DNA from: Didymodactylos carnosus | Lineage: Eukaryota; Rotifera; Eurotatoria; Philodinida; Philodinidae | Length of the DNA stretch: 42,174 bases | Direction of reading: 5' to 3' | NCBI GenBank assembly: GCA_905250885.1 | Contig: CAJNOQ010000743.1 | Location: 1 to 42,174, forward strand | In this document: piece after piece, positions 11,601 to 21,221 of the stretch | How the letters are laid out: every line of letters starts with the position of its first letter | Position numbering within the stretch: the first letter of the stretch is position 1 | The notes under the pieces: generated by a model | Database searches by the model: none | Seen by the model: only the letters and a program-made list of their open reading frames with translations | Told to the model about the DNA's origin: nothing | Translations under genes and position numbers: made by a program

Positions 11601-14600
11601 AGTGGAGGCATACGCGGATAGTTCTGGGCCGGGACTGGCATTTATCACCTATCCAGAAGCTATAACACATGTATGTTTTACGTTACTATTTGTTCAAATC
11701 AATGATCAGCGTTAGCATTTGTTGTAGATGCCCGCAGCACCGTTTTTTGCTGTCATATTTTTCCTTATGTTATTAGCTTTGGGACTTGGTTCACAGGTAG
11801 ACAAATGTACACTTCTTTATCAGAGAAATATCATATACATGTTTTTGTTTTAGTTTGCGGGAACGGATGTCGTTATAACGGCTATCATCGACTTTTTTCC
11901 TCGATTCAGCAATAGACGGTACCTTGTTGTCCTAGTTGCATGTAGTGTAGCATTTCTCCTGAGTTTACCACTCACATGTCCAGTAAGTACAGCAGAAATC
12001 GATGATCAAATTTCAGATATGTGCTGTTTATAATCACCATCTATTATTAATGTTCTAGGGTGGTATCTATTTATTCGAACTGTTACAAGAATATTCGGCA
12101 AATATATCATTAGTAGTGGTTGGACTATTTGAAGTTATCGCCGTAGCATACATTTATGGTATCTACCACTGTGTGATATATCCCATGATCTTCGTGCGAA
12201 CTTTCTTTGGAATTTATTCCATTGAAACATATCTCTTTAAGAAAAAATTCTGTTTCTCAGTCATGACTTACTTAATAAAGAGTCTGAGTGTGATAGAATA
12301 TTGGAGAGCATAAGAGCCGTGCGAATGCACAACAAAAGACTTTCATGAGGGAAACGGCAGGTTAAACACAAAAAGTATTTAGAAGAAAGTTCATTAAATG
12401 CAATATCTTTGTCAGAATAGAACCAATATAGTCTATTGTTTGTTTCATCTGAATAGGGTTCAATACATTTATGGACGATATCAAAATGATGCTTGGAAAA
12501 CGAGTTGCAGAATATTATCTTTTTTTGACATGGAGAATAACTGCACCGATATTAATGTTGGTAAGATATTTATGTAACTGATGTTATGCATGATGTGTCA
12601 TCTAGCCAAACCTGTATTATATCAAAGAGCCTGAGAGGGCCCATGGGCGATTTTAGGTCTGAAGTTCATTTTGAGGCTCATAGTATTTTAGATTCTTTGA
12701 TTGCTATGATTTTTTTCTCGTATTTTCTGTGCTGTATAAATCTTAATGTATCAGAAAAATTTACGAAACTAGACTTGTATAATATTTTAAAAAATACGAG
12801 TTGAGATAGATTTTTTCAAGAACAAGTGGAAAAATCAAAATTTTTGTTCATTTATCTTAGAACTTAAACCGATCGGACTAGAGCTATATAAAACTCAAGT
12901 TCAAGTCAAAGTCTTCGAAAAAACAAAAATCTTCATTTCGGACTAGGATTCGTTCAAGTTCTGTGACAGATATTTTAGTCCGAAGGCATTCATATCCAGA
13001 ACTAGATAATAAAAGTTCGTTTTAATTACATAGGGTAATACTGCAACTAATACTTTATAACAAAAGACCTCGCCGAGCTCTCTAGGGGTTTTTGACTAAT
13101 CTACATCAGTTTTACGAAAAGGCCCAAAAATGTTTTTTTCGAACGCGAAATTAGAGAGTACTAATATTTTGTAGAGAATTGGTTGCTGTATCACACTATG
13201 TGATTAAAACAAACTTTTATTATCTAGCTCTAGATGCTGAAAACATAGGTTTTGGGTTTTCTGGAAACCTTGGATTTAGGAATATAGTGAGAATTTTATT
13301 TTCCTTAAATATTTGTTGGAAACAATTTTCTCTATTCAAATCACGATTTGGATTCTTTATATCAATTACCATTACGGAAAAAAATCGAAATTACATCTGT
13401 ATGATCCACTTTTGGAACCGCTGTAGATCAGTTAGATTCTTTTACTTAGTTTCTAAAAGCTGTCGTTTATTATTCTTCTGTATATCAAGTTGATTTGAAC
13501 CCTTTGAAGTCTACAGGCTTGGCAAAAATTTGTTTTCAGGAAGTAGAATTCAAACTACAAATGATACAAGAATGATGAATATATATAGTTGAATTCTACC
13601 TACCTCCTGGAAAAATATTTTTACCAGTCCTGAGTTCCGTAAAATTTCAGAAACTTCCACAATTCTACAAACAACAAAATCATCATACTGATTACTAATT
13701 ATATTCATTAATTCCATTCAAAATAAGCATTAAATTGATATATAATTTATTTTTATATCATTTGTAGTTTGAGCTCTATCTCCTTGGAAAAATACTTTTG
13801 CCAACCTGTATATCTATTCCCGTTCGTTGCACTGCTTCTAATGAGGATATCTTTCGACATATCCCCTTATCATTCTAATCTCTTGTACATGGATCGATAG
13901 ACTTCAGCGAGGTAGTAAATACTCTAAAAGAATTCGTACCCATGACTCCTGAAGACTCGGGTTTCTGGAATACCAATTTTTCAAAAAACTCTAAAAGATA
14001 ACCAAAACCTTTCTTAATGAGGCATGATTGTAGCCCGCACATTTCTAATTAAAATGAGACATCTCCCACCTCTACGCAATCTTTCTTTGCAAAATTATAC
14101 AATTTATAAGAAAAGCCCTAAATTAATTTCTTCTTATTTCTGTACCTTTGAGCTGACAATGAACATTTAGGACTTTTCTTATAAATTCTATAACTTTGCA
14201 AAGAAAGGTCGTGTAGAGCTAGAAGACGTCTCATTTTAATCAGAAATTTGTGGACTACAATCATGCCTCAGTAAGAAAAGGTTTGAGTTATTTTTTAGAG
14301 TTTCTGAATAACTAGTTTTACAGAAAAACGGGTCTTCAAGAGTCATGGGCACGAATCCTTTTGCGGTATTTACTATCTCGCTGAGATCTATCGATCCATG
14401 TACAAATCATTGGAATCGGAAGGGGACATCTCGAAAGGTTCCCTCGTAAGTGAATTTTAAAACAAAAAAAATGTCGAACAGCTACAATTTGAAAATTATG
14501 AAGAACTTGATTTCTTATCCATTTCTGATGGAACTAAGATGTCATACACATATTCATACATCTTTGTTAAATATACTCCAGTTAATGTACAGATTTTTTT

Positions 14601-15161
14601 GTAATACAATCTGATTCAAAAATCCGTATCAATGACTACAGTAACAAGTAATAAGATCTGTTCAAATATGCGACGCAATTTTACATGTTCCTACGGCGAA
14701 GTATTTGGCAATGATAATATCGTAATTACTTTTTCTATTTCATAGGTAGTGACAGTTTCACAATTAATTTCAACCCAAAAGCTCGTTTATGACGGTTATG
14801 TGTATCCAGATTGGAGTCTTGGTGTTGGATGGACAATATTTGTCATTTGTATAATACCCTTTCCCTTATTTTATCTAGTCAAATATATACAAATATTTAG
14901 GGATTTACCATCGACACCATCGGTAAGCCTGACAATAAGCGTATTAATTGTCGGTAAATTCGTATGCATTCTACAGTGATTGTATCGATGTTGATTCTTG
15001 TTTAGGACATGCCTCGTTATTTGCAAGCATTTCGAATAGCAAATTCTCCAAGAGAAGATTGGGGTCCAAAAAAGGATATTAACCGTATCGGTCGTTATCA
15101 ACCAATGGTCGCCATAGCTGAATCAACTCCTTATGAATTAACAATAAAAAGCACTCTTTGA
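2668..15161 (+). CDS. SLC6-family sodium-coupled amino acid/neurotransmitter transporter
   Basis: Plasma-membrane symporter of the NSS family. Exons: 2668-2694, 2764-2899, 6517-6648, 7438-7490, 7553-7655, 7724-7778, 9640-9752, 9822-9976, 11330-11433, 11499-11670, 11728-11796, 11854-11982, 12059-12158, 12457-12560, 14746-14922, 15006-15161. All have GT-AG borders with matching phases and splice into about 594 codons. Visible motifs: [11 protein letters not shown] then NGGGAFLIPY (TM1-2), [17 protein letters not shown] in the extracellular loop, [21 protein letters not shown] (TM5), [16 protein letters not shown] (TM6), [14 protein letters not shown], and [16 protein letters not shown]1 has Gly where monoamine carriers have Asp, so an amino acid or GABA/glycine-type substrate is likely. 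The predicted ion site has unusual residues: Asp at 11524 and Gly at 11536 and 11788. The protein ends in STL, a possible class I PDZ ligand. The start codon is unresolved. Long introns hold transposons, but every exon is intact. Confidence 0.93.
3093..3549. mobile_element. Non-autonomous hAT-type element, 457 bp
   Basis: The ends are inverted copies: CAGAGACGGAAAC on the left and, read on the minus strand, CAGAGACCGAAAC on the right (12 of 13 match). The element is flanked by 8-bp direct repeats, ATATGCAC (3085-3092) and GTATGCAC (3550-3557), which match at 7 of 8. An 8-bp duplication with CAGAG-type ends is typical of hAT transposons. Inside, a unit of about 60 bp rich in GGGTCGG occurs twice in direct orientation, near 3110-3175 and 3424-3490. 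No transposase frame is present. It lies in the 3.6-kb SLC6 intron (2900-6516). Confidence 0.75.
3550..4871. other. SLC6 intron sequence without clear features
   Basis: Just after the hAT element, 3552-3605 has several short CCAGTA/TACTGG palindromic steps. Near 4061-4085 the motif GGATAGAGCGCGTCGAG resembles GGATAGAGCACATCGAG near 8711-8727 inside the piggyBac-like element, so part of this stretch may be a related decayed repeat. No coding exon is seen. Confidence 0.4.
4872..5368. repeat. Foldback (long inverted-repeat) element, about 500 bp
   Basis: The left arm (4872 to about 4990) and right arm (about 5250-5368) are diverged reverse complements. Both outer ends read CACAAATTGAACAAAATTT into the element, and the shared ATACATAGAAATTCCTGACAT block follows. 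About 260 bp of AT-rich spacer separates the arms. No target-site duplication was identified, so the superfamily is unknown. It sits in the SLC6 intron 2900-6516. Confidence 0.7.
5369..6516. other. SLC6 intron sequence, no feature recognised
   Basis: This is the remainder of the first long intron up to the acceptor TTTTAG at 6511-6516. I see no exon, terminal repeat or known domain. Confidence 0.5.
6663..7380. mobile_element. Foldback MITE, 718 bp, flanked by TA
   Basis: Arms of about 240 bp face each other. The left arm starts CTATCCGTTTCAAAATATAA and the right arm, on the minus strand, starts CTATCCATTTCAAAATATAA. Both ends are flanked by TA (6661-6662, 7381-7382), as for Tc1/mariner-type insertions. 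The arms stay similar through 6905 and from 7145 inwards. There is no transposase; the 65-codon frame at 6802-6999 is a by-product of the arm. The element makes up 718 of the 789 bp of SLC6 intron 6649-7437. Confidence 0.75.
8248..9545. mobile_element. Non-autonomous piggyBac-like element, 1298 bp, in TTAA sites
   Basis: The element is bounded by TTAA at 8244-8247 and 9546-9549. Its ends are inverted repeats: CCGTTTATCCCCGGA on the left and CCCTTTAGCCCCAGA on the right, read on the minus strand (12 of 15 match). TTAA duplication with CCC-type ends is the piggyBac hallmark. Three near-copies of a 20-bp hairpin of the ATGTCCAC...TGGACAT type lie at 8262-8281, 8581-8601 and 9396-9415, each next to CCCC on one side. 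The 140-codon frame 8866-9288 matches no transposase that I recognise. It sits in SLC6 intron 7779-9639. Confidence 0.75.
9977..11329. other. Long SLC6 intron without recognised element
   Basis: The flanking exons join directly (NFE then VWQKAASQ), so no exon is missing. A minor hairpin, TAGTCTG...CAGACTA, lies near 10140-10161. The 102-codon frame at 10375-10683 shows no known motif. Confidence 0.5.
13514..13808. mobile_element. TA-flanked MITE, 295 bp, with an extra internal end
   Basis: The left end reads CAGGCTTGGCAAAAATTT; the right end on the minus strand reads CAGGTTGGCAAAAGTATT. TA flanks both sides (13512-13513, 13809-13810), fitting a Tc1/mariner-type MITE. A third, inverted copy of the end lies internally near 13590-13635 (TTCTACCTACCTCCTGG then ACCAGTCCTG). 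This suggests a nested or composite insertion. It lies in SLC6 intron 12561-14745. Confidence 0.65.
13841..14446. repeat. Foldback element, copy 1 of a two-copy family
   Basis: Two arms of roughly 280 bp are diverged reverse complements around a centre near 14140. Shared blocks include TTGTACATGGATCGATAG and ATTGTAGCCCGCACATTTCT on the left with their inverted partners on the right. The inner part (about 13910-14380) is clearly related to the foldback at 40855-41387, for example CTTTCTTTGCAAA and TAAGAAAAGCCCTAAA. It lies in SLC6 intron 12561-14745. Confidence 0.75.
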
Positions 15162-17010
15162 AATTGAACAAATGCGTTTCTATTTAGCGACTGGATACCT
15201 AATCTTATCATTCGATAGTCAAACTGCTTGTGTGCTGCTAATACGAACAATAGTTTGAAATGAAAGCTACTGTACTATATTGAATGTTGATGAAATATAA
15301 ATCAACAACAACCATTTTTGTTTTGGACTCAATGTCAGAAACCTTTGCCCCAATCGTTCTTAATAGTCAGCAAGTTTGGCAAACTTGTTGGAGTTTTAAG
15401 AATTTAAAGATTTGTTTTCAGAAATTTGTTGTTTTAAAACAAACAAATCATTAACTATTTAACTCCGCTCTTGTTCTTTCTTGTTAAAGAAAGATCTTAG
15501 ATCTGAAGGATATATAAGAGAATATAATGGAGTAAACTAGTCATGGATGTACATGCCATTGGGGAGTTATAATCCGCGAAAAAATGCTAACACGTTATTT
15601 ACAACAATTGTGTCTTCACTTACGCATAATCTAACAAAACATGATTGATCTGAATAACAATAACTTTTTCTACACCTGCAAATTATTTTATGCTATATAA
15701 ACAGAATTACTAATTTCAATTTCATTTGCAAACTGGTGTGTTTCTCCCTAGAATCGATTAATTGAAAATGATACTAGGACCACGCTGTCCTAGATTCGAT
15801 TCCTGGTTGAAACATACGTTTACTTTTCACGTGTTTGTCTACCAAATTTTATCGGGTAATAGTAAAACATGAAGACACCTACAGACATCAACAGACAGTC
15901 ACACACAGGTCCACAGACAGCTACCACAGACACCCTTACACAGACATCCATGGATGTCTGTGTTTGGATGTCGAATAAGAAATATATTCGACATATAAAG
16001 TCTTTTTTTCTCGTTATCTTTTCTAATCAATTCATCATATTCCTGGCGCAGAAACCTGGCGATCTGTAAAACAAAGACCTTTCAGAAAAAATGATCTCCA
16101 AAAATGTGACATTCGCTCGAATAACAGTAGGTCATTCTTAACGTGAAACACTTCTTTAACTTATTTTGTCTATAACCCATTGCAGTGAATAGCATAGCCC
16201 GCAGAGAAAGCCGGAAAGTCATCTTGGTCCAACAAACTTCTTCCAGAACTTGATCATTAACATTTAATTTGTTTAAGGATCTCCTCCCCCTCAGAAAGGG
16301 TGATTTTCGGTTAAAAAATCGATTTTGAGATAAACTCATGGAAAGATAGCCTGAAGTGTCCACTTCCAGAATCTGTATTGCTTTTGGTTACAAAACTGTT
16401 TTTTAGAAGATTTTGAGCAAGTTTTCTACGAGAATTGAAAAACCCAGTCTTCAAGTAATAGTTTTTTCCTGAATACTTATGCAATTAACATTTTTTTGAA
16501 CGCACAGATTTGTAGAGCAAACGTTTCTGATCAAAATAAGACCTCGCACAACTCTGTTTGACCTTGCATCAAAACGTTACAGGCATTTTTCTAGAAGTCC
16601 TAAAACTGAACTTTTTATACAGCGTTTTCTCCACATGGAAGTTATACCTGAAGTGTGTCCCAAGATTTTTAATAGCCGTTTGTCGTAGAGAATTCATTCT
16701 TTTTTTATTTAAAAGAGGAAAAGAAACTACATGGACTGACAAGCGCCGATTTTTGAATTAGGTCCTAGTTTATTGTATGACTGGATCAGATTTGAATAAT
16801 AAATCAGTCAAGTCATTCGGTACTTTGTGTTCATACCTTTCAAAATCTTCCCGAAATATTCTTTCTGATGTCTTTATCTGACGCTCATAAAGTTCAGTAT
16901 CTGGTCGTGGATAGATGAAAGAAAACAAAAAATTTTATTTTCAGTCAGTCTGGATTCTTAGAAAATTTCAGTTTGTTCTTGTCACAAAGCTAAATCGTAA
17001 ATAAATCACC
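15162..17010. other. Region downstream of the SLC6 gene, no gene recognised
   Basis: The SLC6 3' UTR should lie just after 15161, but I see no standard AATAAA close to the stop. Near 15870-15965 the sequence is rich in CAGACA steps and ends in a 26-bp palindrome. The 93-codon minus-strand frame at 16082-16363 has no recognisable motif. Confidence 0.5.
15938..15963. repeat. Perfect 26-bp palindrome
   Basis: ACACAGACATCCA is followed immediately by its reverse complement with no spacer. It ends a CAGACA-rich simple-repeat tract that begins near 15880. Confidence 0.85.
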
Positions 17011-17800
17011 TTGGAACAATCATATAATGATGAATCCAATTCTGAGGAAAGTTTTGATCCCAGTGATGATGAACAACAAAGACAAATAAATTCTAATGAG
17101 GAAGATGATTAGGATACAGAACTTTTTGAATTCGCGAATGTCAATATTATTACCAGTATTAGAACTTAGAAACAAGCAATCAGTTCAAATGTTCAAAATG
17201 TGATAAAACTGACTCATATTATTTTCATGTAACAAAACGTCTTGATCTAGTATATTTTATGAATTTTATTTGTTTCACCTGTGAAAGTGTTATACATTTT
17301 ACTAATGGTGGTAGAATTATGACATCACAAACCAAAAGTTTCCAAATGAATATGATGTTGGTGTTAAAAGAAGCTTTCGTAGGATTGAACAGACGTGGTT
17401 TGAGTAAAGTTGTAGATAAATACTTTTCATACCTGTACAGTTTTTTCTCTTTACTTTGGACATATGTTCTCTGTTTGGGAATGGAAAGTGCAGCGGTAAG
17501 ACACTAATCGTCACTGAAAAAATTTAAACGTATGTCTTACCCTGTTTTCTCTCTTGCTAGATATTAAAAATGTTTGCTTCTCGGAAGAACGCCTCGACTG
17601 TTGAAGCTAAACAGTATGAAGACAATGATGTTATTGATAGAAAACAAAGCATAAATCACTTCTGAAAACCTATGTGTACTCGACTAGCAACGATAAAAAG
17701 ACAATATGGAAAAACTCATTTGTGTGATAAAAAAACTATAGGAGGAAAAGGGCGGTTGAGTAATCCGCTCTATATAAGTCCCATTTATAATTTACCTTTC
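17011..17800 (+). pseudogene. Decayed Mutator-like transposase fragment
   Basis: An acidic 33-codon frame (17011-17112) ends at TAG and is followed, after a frame change, by a stretch from 17163 with FKCSKC, then FICFTCESVIHF, SFQMNMMLVLKEAF and GLNRRGLSKV. After a possible intron, a frame near 17560-17650 (TVEAKQYEDNDVIDRK) is interrupted by TGA. It resumes and reaches KTIGGKGRLSNP near 17735-17770. The CxxC pair, the N-rich segment followed by a glycine-rich loop, and the GGKGRL block resemble the Mutator-like transposase domain found in invertebrate transposons. The assignment is from memory of family patterns and is tentative. Stops and frame breaks make it a relic; no terminal repeats were found. 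Confidence 0.4.
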
Positions 17801-18120
17801 GATGCTTATTTATTCTTTGACGATGCCAAAATATATCTATCAATATAAAAATGTGTATTACGTAATATACGGATAAAGCATGAAGAAAAGTACAAGTTTA
17901 TTCCGTCATGCCAAAGTACTAAGAAGCATATAGAAATTCAGAAGTTTTCGGGAGAACCTCAAAGCTTATAACACGTAGTTTCTTGTCCGAACAAGTCTGT
18001 TTGGTGCATAGACCCAAAAAAACGCAGTTCCCTGTAGTAAAAGTGCGTTTTGTAGTATGAAATATGTCGACATACGCTAACACATATGCCGCACAAGTTT
18101 TTGCATATGTCCATCGAATG

Positions 18121-18679
18121 CGCAATGATCGGTTACTTATAGGTCCTTAACTTTAGGTAATAAATATAAAAGTAACTTTACAATTTTCGATGATGGATCT
18201 TCTTCTTTTTTAGTTTTCTCGAAAACTATTTTTTTGCTACCGGGCTTCCCTGGACCACATTACGATCCCCCTTAAATTTTATCCGATCGAGTTAAAAATG
18301 TTAGCAGAGGTATTCAAGGTCAAAGCGCAGAGGTAGATGTTTCAAATTTTATTTTAGGCCTTTCTTTATCGACTCAAAGGGTTTCTAAACTTTGAAAAAC
18401 TTGGTTTTTGAGACGTTTTTCAGTGTTTTTTCTTTAACTCAACCAGGAAGGTCTTAAAAAATTCCAAAAAACTACTTCTACGCTATGATCTTGAGTACCT
18501 CTGGTAAAATTTTTAACTCGATCGGATGAAATTTAAGGGGAGCGTAATGTGGTCCAATGAAAAACTGAGTTTTCTCGGAAACTAGTGAACGGCAATAGTT
18601 AAAAACTTAAAACAAAAACGAAAAGTGCTCCTAAGAATGTGCAACGATCAGTTACCTATAGGCTTTTGATTTCGGTAAG
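18121..18679. repeat. Hairpin flanked by about 40-bp direct repeats
   Basis: Direct repeats at 18121-18160 and 18640-18679 share GCAA-GATC-GTTAC-TATAGG and diverge further in. Between them, arms at about 18212-18400 and 18400-18583 are reverse complements. Shared blocks are TGGACCACATTACG, CCCTTAAATTT and ATCCGATCGAGTTAAAAAT. A hairpin bracketed by long direct repeats recalls a foldback element between duplicated host sequence, or a tiny LTR-like unit; the sequence does not decide. Confidence 0.6.
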
Positions 18680-18963
18680 GAATTCCTCTATATTTCATGG
18701 TTTTTGAAAACGTCCAAAAAAATTTTCAACGGGGCTTGTACCTCAGAGCCCTGTAGGAAGGAAAAAATAGCCCCTGGCTACAAAGTTTTATATCCACGTG
18801 ATAGAGGACAGTCAAATGTACATTTATCAGCAGTAAACAAAAATGATTTTTTTTTCGAAACAGAGAGAGGAGGGTGTACCCTTAAACTAAACTGTATATT
18901 TTTCTTTCGTTCTCTTTCTTCATTCTGAACGATCAAGAGGTGCATTTCGAAGAAAAAAGACGA

Positions 18964-19889
18964 CAGAACTCGAAGCGAATCAAGAAATCCTGATTCGGTT
19001 CGATTAGATTCTGTTCGGTCCAGTTCAATAAAAATTAAAGCTTGCTTCTCGTTTGTTTCCAAACGTTTGTTTAAAATATAGTGCCTCAAGTTGGAACACT
19101 TGAGCACAACATATCATTTATGTGACTAGAACTTTGAAACATGAAATAAAACAAACAACGAGAAGAATATAAACAAGAAATATCTTCTTCGCATGATTAG
19201 TCTTTCCATTTATTATTTTCGATCGGACATAAAAATAATATGTTGTTGACACTCGACGGATCTACACTGGAAAAAAACAAGAGTTTCGAGAGTTGAAAGT
19301 ATTTCTAAACCCTTTTTACATATCGTACGAATCTACAAAACCTTATTAAGGTTTCGTCGATTCTTACGAAACCTAAAAAGGGTTTATAAATAGTTTCAAT
19401 TCTCGAAACCCTTTTAAGTTCCACACCCAACCATTTTTTGTCAGTATAAGTTTGAGCGATATTGGTTAACAATTTGACCAGCGACGCTGAATTCTCGTCC
19501 AACCACAGTAGAGCTACAAGGAATTGAAAAGACCTCAGCATTAATGAGCAAAAAATAAGGGAATGTTGACTATGTACGACATCCATTCTGATGCTCTCGA
19601 AATTCTACCTTTGAAAATAAATTTGATTAGACATCTCAACTCGCTAAAAGATATTATACGCTCCACTTTCTAACGCGATTATATGTTTCTGAGCGTTATA
19701 ACAGAAAAAAAGGACAAAATTGTATAACGTGATGCTTTTGTTACGTTATACGATGCCGCTGTAGCTTAGCTTGACCAAAGCGTTTTAACTGAGCGGTTGA
19801 TTTGTGTTTCAAAAAATCAAATTCGCTTCGATTCGGCAAGTAGCCGAATCGAACCGAACGCCGAATCACTCGATTCGTTTCGGGCTCTG
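18964..19889. mobile_element. Degenerate hAT-type element, about 926 bp
   Basis: The left end is CAGAACTCGAAGCGAATC and the right end, on the minus strand, is CAGAGCCCGAAACGAATC (15 of 18 match). Just inside both ends are ATTCGGTTCGATT-type repeats. The 8-bp flanks, AAAGACGA and ATAGAAGA, match at only 6 of 8 positions, so the target duplication is old or my end is slightly off. No transposase frame was found. A smaller hairpin (19283-19409) lies inside it. Confidence 0.5.
19283..19409. repeat. Small hairpin repeat nested in the hAT-type element
   Basis: The arms are about 36 bp: GTTTCGAGAGTTGAAA with TAAACCCTTTTTA on the left, and the inverted counterparts on the right with three or four mismatches. 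The loop of about 55 bp contains another short palindrome, AAACCTTATTAAGGTTT, near 19338. Confidence 0.7.
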
Positions 19890-21221
19890 ATAGAAGACAT
19901 GTGTCTATATAACAGGACGACCATCCTAGACCAATTATTTTTCTATGATTTCTGATAGGATTCTTAGATGATTGTTATCAAATTCGTATATACAGTTCAA
20001 CCCTGATTGTGCTAATTACACTTATAAGATTTTTCTATGGTTTCAATCAAGTTTCTTAATCTGAGTTTGACGCCAAATGATTATAGTATTCTCAACTATG
20101 ATATCAAGACTCTCCAATATGTAGACAAATTCCACTAGGGTAAGTTTGTCGTAATTAGGAATAGGTTCGGGAGTTTTATGCCTGTAAAACTTTTTAGTAA
20201 TGTATTAGGCTTCATCCGCAAATGACATCGTTTCTTTTCCATTTTTTCCTTTCTGCACTACGTATTTGCAGTGTGCCAGTAATAAACTACGCTGTTTTCT
20301 TCAGAAGAGTATTGCTTTTTCTTGCCTAACAAAAGTAAAGGTAACAAAAAAAAGCAACTAGATTAAGTTTAGAAAATACAAAAATGTTTGGAGATGACAT
20401 GGATTACGTTTAGACTTTCTTTGAATGTTTTTCTACTGTCCCGGAAAAGTCGAATCACGGCTGGAAAGCTATATCGAGTACTCTTAGCACCACATCAGAA
20501 AAAGTACACTCTAAAAAGTAATGTGTTGCATGTCGCAAATTGCGATATAATTATCTGCAACATCGAGAACCGCTTGCGACACATGTTTCCCGTTGAGGCG
20601 CGACACATTCCGCTGAGCACTGCTACCAGAGAGAAAACCGTTGAAACTAAGTATGTTCACCCTGAATGTTCACAGACGTTCAAAATATTTAGTTTCCGAT
20701 ATCTGGGATTAATAGCGTAGTCAAGGCCTCGGATTGGCTCTTCTTCGTCACAGAAAAAATGTTTAATATAGAAAAAAGGTTAAAAGGCATAGATATGGTT
20801 CTTTATCCATGGACAACATCAATTCAGAATTGAAAGAGCTTAAGAAGCCTTTTTAAAGCTCTTCTTAAAACTCTCGTATTTTTTACGTATTAGCGTCACC
20901 TATAACTCATCAAAATTGAAGAGCAGCATAGAAAGCCTACTGAAAATAGTATAACATAAAATTTAGCAAGCTTTTGAACAGAGCAGATCCTGAAATGATC
21001 TCAAGAACTGTGTCCAAAAGTTCTTAGTGACACGGACACATTCTTTTGCGGCACAATATCTTGTACTACATCAGACAACAATCAAAACACTGGCAGTAAT
21101 CATATTAATGAGGATGACGGTGAGGAAGTGGATGAGAAAGTATTCAAGAATTAATTGATTAAACAGGTATAAATCCAAATTAACAAGTAACCAATAAACA
21201 TTAATAAAACAATTACTTATC
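19890..21221. other. No recognisable gene
   Basis: The longest open frame (20388-20720, +) encodes 110 residues without motifs I know. No terminal repeats or RNA genes are visible. Confidence 0.45.

Noticed and set aside
15744..15815. tRNA-like or SINE-like segment with a B-box-like GATTCGATTCC and a hairpin AGGAC...GTCCT
   Set aside because: No A box, no D arm, no acceptor stem pairing and no variable loop between the hairpins, so it does not fold as a tRNA.
18745..19889. Alternative hAT boundaries using CAGAGCCC at 18745 with GGGCTCTG at 19882-19889
   Set aside because: Beyond the first eight bases the ends differ, the subterminal repeats do not pair, and the 8-bp flanks do not match. The end at 18964 fits better.
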